Assembly: GCA_017514685.1 (NCBI GenBank)
Contig: JAFWJN010000004.1
Span: 46,356-110,355 of the forward strand
Length of the DNA: 64,000 nt
Direction: 5' to 3'
Source: Clostridia bacterium
GTDB taxonomy: Bacteria; Bacillota; Clostridia; Christensenellales; CAG-138
Below, piece after piece: positions 32,976-40,879 of the stretch; position 1 is the first letter of the stretch; every line of letters begins with the position of its first letter. The translations under genes and the position numbers were made by a program. The notes beneath the pieces are model-generated. The model saw nothing but the letters and a program-made list of their open reading frames with translations, was not told the origin of the DNA and searched no databases.

Positions 32976-35900
32976 TTATACGGCTGTCTGGAGCGCGAAT
33001 GCCAATGCCGGACCCCATTCGGTGATCAGCATGAAAATCAGGTATCCGAGAAGCGCAGCTGCGATTGCCCATACGACGATACGGATGATCCATACAGTAC
33101 GTTTGGACAGTTTCTTTTGTTCGGGATAACATCCGAGCAGGACTTCCATCGTTCCATATGCGACGAAGATCAGTTCCATCAGATAGAGTGCACCGAGCAG
33201 CAGTTTCCAGACCGGGAATCCTGCACTGCCACCCATGCCGACGGCGATGCTGTTCGCGGCGAGGTACAGCTGATTCTTCGCAGCGGCTCGGAGACCGGCC
33301 TGTCCGCCTTTGGAAGAAAGCGTTTCCGCATTGTAAGATGTCTGAGCCATGGAGCAGACCATATCGCATCCCGCGGCGATTGCCTGTTCCGCTTCCTTTT
33401 CATTCAGGGACTGCGCGTCGGTGATAATGCCGCCTGTGAAGCCCCATTCATTACGCAGCACGCCTGTATTGAGAGACCAGTCACCCGGGCAGATACGGTA
33501 GCCTGTACGGCCCATGGAGCTCATGATGCTTGATGCTTTTCCGTTTACGACCGGAAGTTCAAATGCCTTGAGGTAGATCTCGCGCAGGCACTGTTCTGTC
33601 GCGTACGTGCCGAGACGGCCATTCGCGCCGCGGTTGGTATCCTGATCGTTGAACGCGAAGTGCTTCAGGGTAGGCTGTACGCCGTTGGTTTTTGCTGCCT
33701 TAACGGTTTCTGTTGCCATGAGGCCGCTCATCACACCGTCTTCGGAATAGTATTCAAAGTTGCGGGCAGAATAAGCCGTGCGGTGAATGTTGACGGCAGG
33801 CGCCCACCAGTGCACCGCGCCTTTCATCGCGAACTCGGTCGAGACAAGGCGTCCGAATTCATATGCCAGTTCTTTGTTCCAGGTTGCGCCAAGCAGGTTT
33901 TCGTCGGTAAACTGGTATCCTTCACCGCCGGAAACGTAGTCGATCATGCCCTGCGGGCCGTCCAGGAAGTGCGTTTCGGGTTTGCCGACAGAATCAACCG
34001 CTCCGCTGCCCCAGCCGGCCTGACCGGCAAGAGCTGCTGTTTCATTCTGGGGAAGCTGGTCCAGAAGCTTATCCCACTGTTCATCGTTGTAGTCAAGTCC
34101 CGCGACATCTGCAAGCGTCAGTCCGTTCTTGGCGCCGTAAGTGACCGCGCTCCAGGAAGCGTCATCCCGTCCGATTGGCGCACCTGCGGCATCCCAGCCT
34201 TCGGAAAGCAGTCCCTGATAGACATTCTCAGGAATCTCATGCGTGTAAACCGTTCCGTTTGCGTCAGTCGTTTCACTCTTGCCCGACATGGTATCGGCCG
34301 CATACCGCAGTCCGTCGTTTTCCATAACGCTCCAGTCGGAACGGGAGAGATAGACCGCATCGGAAAGATAAGCATGATCGAATAGGTTCTCAATCTTTTC
34401 ACCGGTCACAGCAGTATCTAAAAGTCTGGTTTCCTTTTCGGTATGGGTGGCGACAAGAGCAGCATCTCCGTCAACCGCAGCGCCCTTTGCGGCAAGGATA
34501 TTGTTGACTGCGCTGTGCGCATCCTTGGCCAGCGTCAGATAATAATCACCGGCTTCGAGAATATAGGTTCCGTTGCCGAACGAATCGTAGCTCTTCATGT
34601 CGCTGACGTTCAGAGTCAGGGTCAGGGCTTCGCTTTCACCCGGGGCAAGCAGCTTCGTCTTTGCAAAATCCGCGAGGTTTACGCTTGACTTTTCCACGCG
34701 GTTATCGATATCGTACCGGGTATACGGTGCCTGGTAGTACAGCTCGACAACATCTTTGCCGGCGATCAATCCGCTGTTGGTTACCTTGACGGAAACAGAG
34801 ATATTGCCGTTTTCATCCGGGTCGGAGGCGGTAAAGTCACTCCAGTCAAAGGCAGTGTAGGAAAGCCCAAAGCCGAACGGCGCGAACACAGTGCTATCAT
34901 AGTTATAATCACCCGCGTTGCCCTGTCCGAGAACAGCGTCCTCGTAGCGTGTTTCATAATACTTGTAGCCGACATAAATTCCTTCGGCATAGTTCATATA
35001 ACTGTAGGTTCCGCCGACGCCGCTTGTGGTGCTGTCAATCAGTTCACCGTTTTTCGTGAAGCGGAAATCGGAGAAGTTCTGCATCGCCGGAGCGGAGAAA
35101 TTGTCGTATACATAGGTATCGACATTTCTGCCGGAAGGATTGATTTCACCGGTCAGCAGTTTACCGAGCACCTGTACGCCGTCTTTGCCGGTACCGGATA
35201 CCCACAGGACCGCATCAATGTCGTAATCGTTCATGAAATCCATCTGCATCGCGTTGGTTGTATGCAGAACAACAATGACTTTACTGAAGTTGGCGGTTAC
35301 TTCTGTCAGAAGATCGCGCTCTTCCGCCGTCAGTTCCAGATAGCCTTTGGCATCATCGCCGCCGAAACGGCCCATGTGACGGGGAAGATCTCCGCCTTCG
35401 CTGCCACCGCGGGACAGGACGACAATCGCCGCGTCGCTATAATCTTTGTAACTTGCCTTGACGGTATCCGTGTATTCACTGATCGGAACTTCATCGATAG
35501 CCCAGGTGCCGGCGATTCCGCCGTTGCCGAGGTTCGCGCCGATGCCCCACGCGGTGTGCTTCGACTGCTTATAGAACTTCCGAAGCTCAGTGTTGATCTC
35601 AAGTCCTGCGTCCTGCAGGCTCTCGAGAAACACGGTATCTTTCGTTCCGGTGATCTTTTCCTTGGTCATCCAGATCTGCGCGGTCTGGCCGAAAACGGAA
35701 ACTTTATTACCCTTTTGAAGCGGCAGCACGTTTTCATCGTTTTTCAGAAGAACGGTTCCTTCGGAAACGATTTCGAGCTCCAGTGCTTTCTGCGCTTCCA
35801 GCAGCTCTTCTTCGGTCATCGTAATTTCAACGCCGGAGCCTTTCTTGCCGCCGATCGTGCCGAAGTAACTTGTCAAAGCGCGTTCCCATGTAAAGGCGTA

Positions 35901-35990
35901 ACTCGTCGCAAAGACATTCGCCAGCACGAGCAATACGACAACGATGCACCAGATGGAAAGCCGAAGTTTTCTGTTCGGAGTTTTTTTCAT
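32976..35990 (-). CDS. Membrane-anchored GH3 glycosidase with permuted domains (copy 4)
   Basis: The protein has 1004 residues. A signal anchor (about 9-32) and TSYFGT motif precede the sandwich domain (SEGTVLLKNDENVLPL; EGIYVGYKYYETRY), an Fn3-like region (TNSGLIAGKDVVELYYQ) and the barrel with LDGPQGM, HRTAYSARNFEYYSED, KHFAFNDQDTNR and nucleophile D858 in GIITDAQS. Unlike the other copies it has two C-terminal membrane helices (about 910-940 and 960-990) with a basic loop KKLSKRT between them, so the tail may end outside. The ribosome site is GAGG 9 bp before the ATG. The operon is lipoprotein, hairpin, GH3, with a GHKL-LytTR pair divergent from it. Confidence 0.93.
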   Translation of the reverse strand: MKKTPNRKLRLSIWCIVVVLLVLANVFATSYAFTWERALTSYFGTIGGKKGSGVEITMTEEELLEAQKALELEIVSEGTVLLKNDENVLPLQKGNKVSVFGQTAQIWMTKEKITGTKDTVFLESLQDAGLEINTELRKFYKQSKHTAWGIGANLGNGGIAGTWAIDEVPISEYTDTVKASYKDYSDAAIVVLSRGGSEGGDLPRHMGRFGGDDAKGYLELTAEERDLLTEVTANFSKVIVVLHTTNAMQMDFMNDYDIDAVLWVSGTGKDGVQVLGKLLTGEINPSGRNVDTYVYDNFSAPAMQNFSDFRFTKNGELIDSTTSGVGGTYSYMNYAEGIYVGYKYYETRYEDAVLGQGNAGDYNYDSTVFAPFGFGLSYTAFDWSDFTASDPDENGNISVSVKVTNSGLIAGKDVVELYYQAPYTRYDIDNRVEKSSVNLADFAKTKLLAPGESEALTLTLNVSDMKSYDSFGNGTYILEAGDYYLTLAKDAHSAVNNILAAKGAAVDGDAALVATHTEKETRLLDTAVTGEKIENLFDHAYLSDAVYLSRSDWSVMENDGLRYAADTMSGKSETTDANGTVYTHEIPENVYQGLLSEGWDAAGAPIGRDDASWSAVTYGAKNGLTLADVAGLDYNDEQWDKLLDQLPQNETAALAGQAGWGSGAVDSVGKPETHFLDGPQGMIDYVSGGEGYQFTDENLLGATWNKELAYEFGRLVSTEFAMKGAVHWWAPAVNIHRTAYSARNFEYYSEDGVMSGLMATETVKAAKTNGVQPTLKHFAFNDQDTNRGANGRLGTYATEQCLREIYLKAFELPVVNGKASSIMSSMGRTGYRICPGDWSLNTGVLRNEWGFTGGIITDAQSLNEKEAEQAIAAGCDMVCSMAQTSYNAETLSSKGGQAGLRAAAKNQLYLAANSIAVGMGGSAGFPVWKLLLGALYLMELIFVAYGTMEVLLGCYPEQKKLSKRTVWIIRIVVWAIAAALLGYLIFMLITEWGPALAFALQTAV

Positions 35991-36014
35991 TTTCGATTAC
36001 CTCACACTCTTTTG

Positions 36015-36040
36015 AAAAAGGGCCTATTGGATAGGCCCTT
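36015..36040 (-). terminator. Intercistronic terminator/attenuator between lipoprotein and GH3
   Basis: A perfect 10-bp stem (AAGGGCCTAT / ATAGGCCCTT, 3-base loop) lies 17 bp after the lipoprotein stop on the minus strand and is followed by TTTTTC. It should reduce transcription into the GH3, giving more lipoprotein than enzyme. Alternatively it protects the lipoprotein mRNA 3' end after processing. Confidence 0.7.
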
Positions 36041-36056
36041 ATTACTGTTCGTTTGC

Positions 36057-36641
36057 TTATTCTTTCGGAAGGGATGCGATGAATGCATCCAGTGTATCGA
36101 ACTGTACGGAAGCGCTTCCGGCCATGTCAACAGTGCGCATATACTCTCCGGGGATAATGCCGAAGTCGAACGCAAAGCTGAAACCGCCGTCGCTTTCCTC
36201 ATACAGCGTGTAGGTGTACTTATGATCCAGCAGATCGTCATATGTGCTGGCACCCTCAAGCGGCGTTTCCTTACGCATGGTCAGCGTGATTTCCTTACCG
36301 TCCTCGGTATCTTCAGCTGTCCAGAAGCCGTAGAATGTGAATGCGCGTCCGCCGTAACCTGCCTGTTTGCCGCAGACGGAGCCGTCTTCGTACAGATTGA
36401 TCAGAAAATCATAAACGATATTATACTGCGGATCGCCCATATCCCAGTGACCTGTAAACTGATAAGCAATGGCTTTATTCCAGTCGGTCGCGGTCCACTC
36501 TTTGTAGTGTGCCCAGTCGATTGCAGCGGGTTCCGCCACGGCCTCGGTCTTGGCTTCGGTCCCTGCAGAACTGCCGCAGCCGGTCAGGATAAACAGCAGA
36601 CAAAGCATCATGGAAATGATGGATAAAACACGTGATTTCAT
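36057..36641 (-). CDS. Surface lipoprotein paired with GH3 copy 4
   Basis: The 194-residue protein has a lipoprotein signal peptide (FILTGC lipobox, Cys 22) and a short Ala/Glu/Thr linker. The mature part is aromatic and beta-rich (FTGHWDMGDPQYNIVYDFLINLYEDG). Its end (SFAFDFGIIPGEYMRTV and DAFIASL) resembles a segment of the lipoprotein at 5452-6837. It has no catalytic motif that I know. It is the first gene of the GH3 copy 4 operon, behind an operator-like promoter. A substrate-binding or enzyme-partner role is inferred from the recurring lipoprotein-GH3 pairing. Confidence 0.8.
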   Translation of the reverse strand: MKSRVLSIISMMLCLLFILTGCGSSAGTEAKTEAVAEPAAIDWAHYKEWTATDWNKAIAYQFTGHWDMGDPQYNIVYDFLINLYEDGSVCGKQAGYGGRAFTFYGFWTAEDTEDGKEITLTMRKETPLEGASTYDDLLDHKYTYTLYEESDGGFSFAFDFGIIPGEYMRTVDMAGSASVQFDTLDAFIASLPKE

Positions 36642-36673
36642 TGATTTCTTCCTCCCAATTTTTTCTTGCTTTC

Positions 36674-36719
36674 AGTATATTTAAAATGAAGATAAAAAGG
36701 TTGAAAACTGCATAATCTC
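36674..36719 (-). promoter_or_regulatory. Putative LytTR half-operator and promoter of the minus-strand lipoprotein-GH3 operon
   Basis: On the minus strand GAGATTATG (36719-36711) matches the proximal repeat of the other operators and is followed after 31 bp by TATACT (36679-36674). The expected distal repeat 21 bp upstream is degenerate (TTAATTTGT). An inverted repeat GTTGAAAA / TTTTCAAC (36700-36707 and 36724-36731) flanks the half-site. This is the weakest of the five sites. Confidence 0.45.
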
Positions 36720-36779
36720 AAGTTTTTCAACACAAATTAAACTATTATTGGAAAAAAGAGAGAGGAAGAGAAAACACGG

Positions 36780-36807
36780 TTGCCTGAATGGATGTTTTTG
36801 GTATAAA
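36780..36807 (+). promoter_or_regulatory. Promoter of the third two-component operon
   Basis: TTGCCT (36780-36785), a 16-bp spacer and TATAAA (36802-36807) precede a good ribosome site (GGAGGTG) and the ATG at 36835. Confidence 0.6.
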
Positions 36808-36834
36808 ATAATTAGTATTAATGGAGGTGCGCTT

Positions 36835-38193
36835 ATGTTGGAATGGGTGTCAGTCTTATATGGAAAATATACACTGCAATTATTCCTGAATGGAATCCCG
36901 TTTCTGATTTTCGTGTTTTCTTCATCCCTGTTTTCCCTCCCGCTTCAAAAGCGAGGAAGGCTCTGGCAACGTGCCCTGTTCGGAACATTTCTCTATATCG
37001 CCATATTTACAGGAATCGCGGTTCTTCGTACCGACTATGATTCTTTCGCCGTCCGCAACACGGTCCGTGTAGCACTGTATTTTTTGATTTTACCGTATCT
37101 GATGGTGGCAATCAAAGAGTCTTTTTCCAGAATCATGCTTTGTTGGTGCGGAGCTGTCGCGGCAACGGAATGCGCTTCCAAGTCTTTCACGCTGCTTTTG
37201 AATCTGCTGGGAAAAAATGATCTGGAAACGAATTCTCTGTTTGCAGACTCGAACATGGGGCGAGATATTCTGATTCAGTATGCAATCACGTTTGCAATCT
37301 GCTTCCTGTTATACTGGATCTTCGGACGCAAGGACGCAACTGCCCATGATCGTATTTCGGCTCGCAGCATTACGGTCCTTTCCTTTGCATCCACAACTGT
37401 GCTTGCTGTCGCAAGTTGTCTGATTCGTGAATTTGAAACGGAATCGCTGATATTGTATCGCATTAATACGGTTCTGCTTGTAGGAATCGGATTATTGATC
37501 CTGTTTTTCCGAAGCGGTATTCTGACGCAGAATCAGTATCGTTCGGAACTGAATCTGATGGAGAATGTGATCACTCAGGAACGCAAGCAGTTCGATTCGA
37601 TCAAAGACAACATGGATTTTATCAACATGAAGTGCCATGATCTCAAACATCAGCTGGCCAACTTCGAAGGCCGCCTTTCCAGTGAGGAGATCGCGTCTTT
37701 GTCACGGACGATAGAGATCTACGATCAAACCCCGCATACCGGAAACGATACGCTGGATGTCGTGCTGTACGAAAAGTCTCTGATCTGCCAGGAGAAAGGG
37801 ATTTCCTTGTCCTGTCTGGCGGATGGGGAAGCTTTGTCGTTTATGGGAAGGACGCATCTTTATTCGCTTATGAACAATGCGCTCAGCAACGCAATCGAAG
37901 CAGCAGGACAGGTGTCCGATCCCGAACGGCGGGTCGTGAGTCTCACGACCGAAAAGAAAGAAGGCGTTCTGATCGAGGTGACCAATTACTTTGCGGTGCA
38001 GCCGGAAGTAAAGGACGGGATTCTTGCAACTACGAAAAAGGATAAAGCCCATCATGGACTCGGAATGCGAAGCATGCGCTACGTAGCGGGCTTGTACGGC
38101 GGAACAGTCACATATACGGTGGAAGAAGACATCTTCCTTCTTTCCATCCGGTTTCCCAAGGACGCAAAACTGAAAAAGGAGGGAGCGGCATGA
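36835..38193 (+). CDS. GHKL sensor histidine kinase (third pair, intact)
   Basis: The 452-residue protein has about six membrane helices in the first 215 residues, then a coiled-coil linker, the phosphoacceptor box CHDLKHQL (H268), the N-box LMNNALSNAIEAA and the ATP lid HHGLGMRSMRYVAGLYGG near the end. It is the AgrC/HisKA-like GHKL architecture, usually tuned to peptides or other extracellular ligands. The start at 36835 is chosen for GGAGGTG just upstream; a frame extension to 36748 would overlap the promoter. It overlaps its LytTR regulator by 4 bp and is divergent from lipoprotein-GH3 copy 4. It serves as the intact reference for the frameshifted kinase at 11871. Confidence 0.93.
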   Translation: MLEWVSVLYGKYTLQLFLNGIPFLIFVFSSSLFSLPLQKRGRLWQRALFGTFLYIAIFTGIAVLRTDYDSFAVRNTVRVALYFLILPYLMVAIKESFSRIMLCWCGAVAATECASKSFTLLLNLLGKNDLETNSLFADSNMGRDILIQYAITFAICFLLYWIFGRKDATAHDRISARSITVLSFASTTVLAVASCLIREFETESLILYRINTVLLVGIGLLILFFRSGILTQNQYRSELNLMENVITQERKQFDSIKDNMDFINMKCHDLKHQLANFEGRLSSEEIASLSRTIEIYDQTPHTGNDTLDVVLYEKSLICQEKGISLSCLADGEALSFMGRTHLYSLMNNALSNAIEAAGQVSDPERRVVSLTTEKKEGVLIEVTNYFAVQPEVKDGILATTKKDKAHHGLGMRSMRYVAGLYGGTVTYTVEEDIFLLSIRFPKDAKLKKEGAA

Positions 38194-38921
38194 TCCGGAT
38201 TGCCTTAGTCGAGGACAGAGATGCGGATGCGGAACGTCTCAGTTCGCATCTGGAACGTTTCGGTCGTGAGAACGGCGAAGCGTTCTCCATCGTGCGTTTT
38301 ACAAATCCGATCTCATTTTTAGAACCATATACCGCTGACTATGATCTGGTAATCATGGACATTCAGATGCCGCACATGAACGGGATGGAGGCGGCATACC
38401 GTCTGCGTGAAATGGACGAAGATGTGCTGCTGATGTTTGTGACAAGCATGACGCAGTATGCCATCGAAGGATATGAGGTCAAAGCCTCAAATTATATCGT
38501 CAAACCGGTTTCCTATCCGGATTTTGCACTGAAAATGAAAAAACTTTTCCGGTCGAAAATCAACCGGGGCGACGCGATCGTTCTGAAAACCGATATGGGG
38601 CAGATCCGTATCGCTCCGGATAAGATCCGGTACCTGGAATCCGTCGGACATAACGTAATTTACCATACATTGCAGGGCGATTATTCCCAGTTCCAGTCTC
38701 TCACCAATGCTGCCGCCCCGCTCGAAGAGAAGGGATTCTGCCGCATCAACAGCTGCTATGTTGTGAATCTCGCATTTGTCAAAAGCATTCGGGGATACGA
38801 TGCGATTCTGGATGAAGGGACGCTTAAGATCTCACAGCCGCGCAAAAAAGCGGTTGCCCGCGCTTTTTCGCAATTCGATCTCAAAAAAGAACAATCGGGG
38901 AACAATCCTCCCTCAAATTAG
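38190..38921 (+). CDS. LytTR-family response regulator (third pair)
   Basis: The 243-residue protein has a receiver domain with E8/D9, phosphoacceptor D57 in IMDIQMP, FVTSM and the Lys in YIVKPVSYP. The LytTR domain (about 130-235) starts YLESVGHNVIYHT and ends with SQPRKK. It is most similar to the regulator at 583 (MIRIA.VED, SMTQYA.EGY, VKP.SYP). A strong terminator follows. It probably governs the divergent lipoprotein-GH3 operon and perhaps the other operator-bearing promoters. Confidence 0.95.
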   Translation: MIRIALVEDRDADAERLSSHLERFGRENGEAFSIVRFTNPISFLEPYTADYDLVIMDIQMPHMNGMEAAYRLREMDEDVLLMFVTSMTQYAIEGYEVKASNYIVKPVSYPDFALKMKKLFRSKINRGDAIVLKTDMGQIRIAPDKIRYLESVGHNVIYHTLQGDYSQFQSLTNAAAPLEEKGFCRINSCYVVNLAFVKSIRGYDAILDEGTLKISQPRKKAVARAFSQFDLKKEQSGNNPPSN

Positions 38922-38950
38922 GTAAGTTTTTGCTTTGCTTTTGAGCACGT

Positions 38951-38981
38951 AAAAAATCCGGCGAAATACGCCGGATTTTTT
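38951..38981. terminator. Rho-independent terminator, probably bidirectional
   Basis: A perfect inverted repeat AAAAAATCCGGCG / CGCCGGATTTTTT with a 5-base loop ends the third two-component operon. On the minus strand it also has a T run and may end the M15 peptidase gene. Confidence 0.85.
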
Positions 38982-39041
38982 GTCAAAGATGAGAATCATA
39001 GCAGACTCTTTTGTGAGCGTTTCGTCACAGAACCCGGATGC

Positions 39042-39935
39042 CTACCAGTCGAGCACTTTATAAAAATGCTGATAGTCGGTTTCCCCTTTGAAATGTCCTC
39101 CCCATTTCCATCCGTAGGAAGTAAATACCTTGTAGCAGTAATCGCTTTCATCGATCATGCCGGGAAGCTTTTGCTTCCGGTCCAGATACGGTCTGGAATT
39201 TTCCGGAGCGATGCTTCCGTCCGGACGGATGTAGGGATTCATCATGGGGTTGATATCGATCGCAACGCCATAGGCGTGCTTGGAAAATTTCTTGGTTCCG
39301 GTGACCGGCCGGCAGCAGAACGCGGAAGTGTTGTTGGCTGCCATGGAGATATTGTCATCGAATGCTTCTCCGTAGTCATCCAGGAGATTGACGGAAGCAA
39401 GCGGGTAGGATGCCTTGTATAGTTTATAGAAGATCTTCAGAACATCATCGACCACGCGCTTATGAACGATCAGCGCACCTGAATGCTCGATGCCGTCAAA
39501 GTCAACGTACAAAACAGAAACATATCTTAAATCAGTGATTTTGACTGGGCACTTTTTGGGGTCTTCCGGGAATGTGGAGCCGATGATGTACTCTTTTAAA
39601 GCGTCGGTCAACGGACCGTACCAGAAAGCCTCGTTTTCAGGATGAAAAGTCATTTTTTCGGGACGGAACGGATCGGGCGTCGGGGTCGGAACGGGGGTCG
39701 GTGTCGGCTCGGGAGTCGGTTCAGGCGTCGGAACGGGAGTCGGCGTCGGGGAAGGGACCGCGCTCGCGGGAGGCTCCGAAGGGGCAAGGGTAATTTCAAC
39801 CGCGACAACCGGCGCCTGCGAAACCGGTGCAGACGGGTCAGCGGCGGAAGCGGATTCCGCTTCCGGAATATGGGATTGTGTGCAGCCCGAAAAGACAAAA
39901 AGCAGCGCGGACAGCATTAGGATCACTCGTTTCAT
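39042..39935 (-). CDS. M15-family D-Ala-D-Ala carboxypeptidase-like lipoprotein
   Basis: The 297-residue protein has a lipoprotein signal (FVFSGC lipobox, Cys 18), then about 50 residues of Ala/Ser/Pro followed by a Pro-Thr-rich spacer (to about 90), and a C-terminal peptidase domain. Zinc residues of the M15 family are visible: H220 and D227 in SKHAYGVAIDINP, and H290 in DYQHFY. Such enzymes trim peptidoglycan stem peptides outside the cell. The ATG at 39935 is set by the signal peptide. There is no ribosome site, and the -10 box lies 7 bp before the ATG, so the mRNA may be leaderless. Confidence 0.9.
   Translation of the reverse strand: MKRVILMLSALLFVFSGCTQSHIPEAESASAADPSAPVSQAPVVAVEITLAPSEPPASAVPSPTPTPVPTPEPTPEPTPTPVPTPTPDPFRPEKMTFHPENEAFWYGPLTDALKEYIIGSTFPEDPKKCPVKITDLRYVSVLYVDFDGIEHSGALIVHKRVVDDVLKIFYKLYKASYPLASVNLLDDYGEAFDDNISMAANNTSAFCCRPVTGTKKFSKHAYGVAIDINPMMNPYIRPDGSIAPENSRPYLDRKQKLPGMIDESDYCYKVFTSYGWKWGGHFKGETDYQHFYKVLDW
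39675..39751 (-). repeat. Pro-Thr-rich spacer repeat inside the M15 lipoprotein
   Basis: Degenerate CGTCGG/GGTCGG hexamer-like units encode alternating PTP, PEP and PVP triplets. This low-complexity tract probably spans the cell wall and is prone to length changes. It is protein-coding and not a CRISPR array. Confidence 0.8.
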
Positions 39936-39942
39936 GTAGCAG

Positions 39943-39971
39943 ATTGTATCATACAGGCACCGCTTCAGCAA
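39943..39971 (-). promoter_or_regulatory. Promoter of the M15 lipoprotein, predicted leaderless
   Basis: On the minus strand TTGCTG (39971-39966), a 17-bp spacer and TACAAT (39948-39943) end 7 bp before the ATG (39935). Transcription would start at or next to the first codon. Confidence 0.6.
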
Positions 39972-40093
39972 GTATCCGCGGCAGGAATCTGCGGCGTGAA
40001 TTCCGTTTGCTTTCTGCTTTTCAGTGTATCTTCTCTGTGCTATACTATATTTTAACAATTTGCAGAAACACTGCTGAAGGAGGAAACATCCGC

Positions 40094-40846
40094 ATGATCA
40101 TTGTCCGAAAGATCCAGATCCCGCAGCTTCCGACGCAGAAGCCGAGAAGGCTCTATGTCTATCTTCCCAAAGAATATAACCTCTCCGACCGGATGTATCC
40201 CGTTCTTTATATGTTTGACGGTCATAACGTCTTCTATGACAGTCACGCAACCTATGGAAAGAGCTGGGGGATGAAGGAGTATCTGGAAAAGACCCGTCTT
40301 CCGCTGATCGTTGTGGGAGTCGAGTGCAATCCGGAAGGATATAAAAGGATTTCGGAGTATTCCCCGTGGGATGAAAAAGCGCCCCGCCCGATCGGTCCCA
40401 TACAGGGACTCGGAAAGGTCACTATGGACTGGATTACCGAAGAACTGAAGCCTGAGATCGACCGCACTTACCGGACGCTGCCGGACCGGGAGCATACCCT
40501 GATCGCCGGAAGCTCGATGGGCGGCATTATGTCCCTGTACGCTGTGACCGCATACAATCAGGTGTTCTCCCGCGCTGCCGCGCTGTCGCCTGTTCTCTGG
40601 TACGGTCAGAAACGCATCGGGGAAATGATTCAGAAACAGCCGCTTTCAAAACCGACCCGGGTCTATCTGGATTACGGAACAGGGGAGGCGGATAAAAAAA
40701 GAGGAGACCTGGACGCGTTGTTTGCTACCGCGCGCAAGCTGACGCGCGCCGGCGCGGATGTGGATGCGCGGGTTGTACCGGACGCGATGCACAGCGAAGC
40801 ATACTGGGAGCAGCGGATCCCGATCTTCCTTCCGTACCTTCTCTGA
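40094..40846 (+). CDS. Alpha/beta hydrolase, esterase D/Fes-like
   Basis: The 250-residue cytoplasmic protein has RRLYVYLPKEY, YPVLYMFDGHNVFYD and the nucleophile elbow GSSMGG with S141, the pattern of the putative esterase family of iron-siderophore and acetyl/feruloyl esterases. A C-terminal DAMHSEAYW likely carries the catalytic His. The start at 40094 follows AAGGAGG by 10 bp, with TATACT at 40041-40046 upstream. It is followed after 33 bp by a second hydrolase, so the two form an operon. Possible substrates are acylated sugars, but this is not shown. Confidence 0.85.
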   Translation: MIIVRKIQIPQLPTQKPRRLYVYLPKEYNLSDRMYPVLYMFDGHNVFYDSHATYGKSWGMKEYLEKTRLPLIVVGVECNPEGYKRISEYSPWDEKAPRPIGPIQGLGKVTMDWITEELKPEIDRTYRTLPDREHTLIAGSSMGGIMSLYAVTAYNQVFSRAAALSPVLWYGQKRIGEMIQKQPLSKPTRVYLDYGTGEADKKRGDLDALFATARKLTRAGADVDARVVPDAMHSEAYWEQRIPIFLPYLL

Positions 40847-40879
40847 CGGAAGAAGCGAAGATCAGACAGGGAAGACCAT

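Noticed and set aside
39675-39751. Short-period repeats resembling a repeat array
   Set aside because: The units are not separated by unique spacers. They encode the Pro-Thr linker of a lipoprotein, so this is not a CRISPR array.
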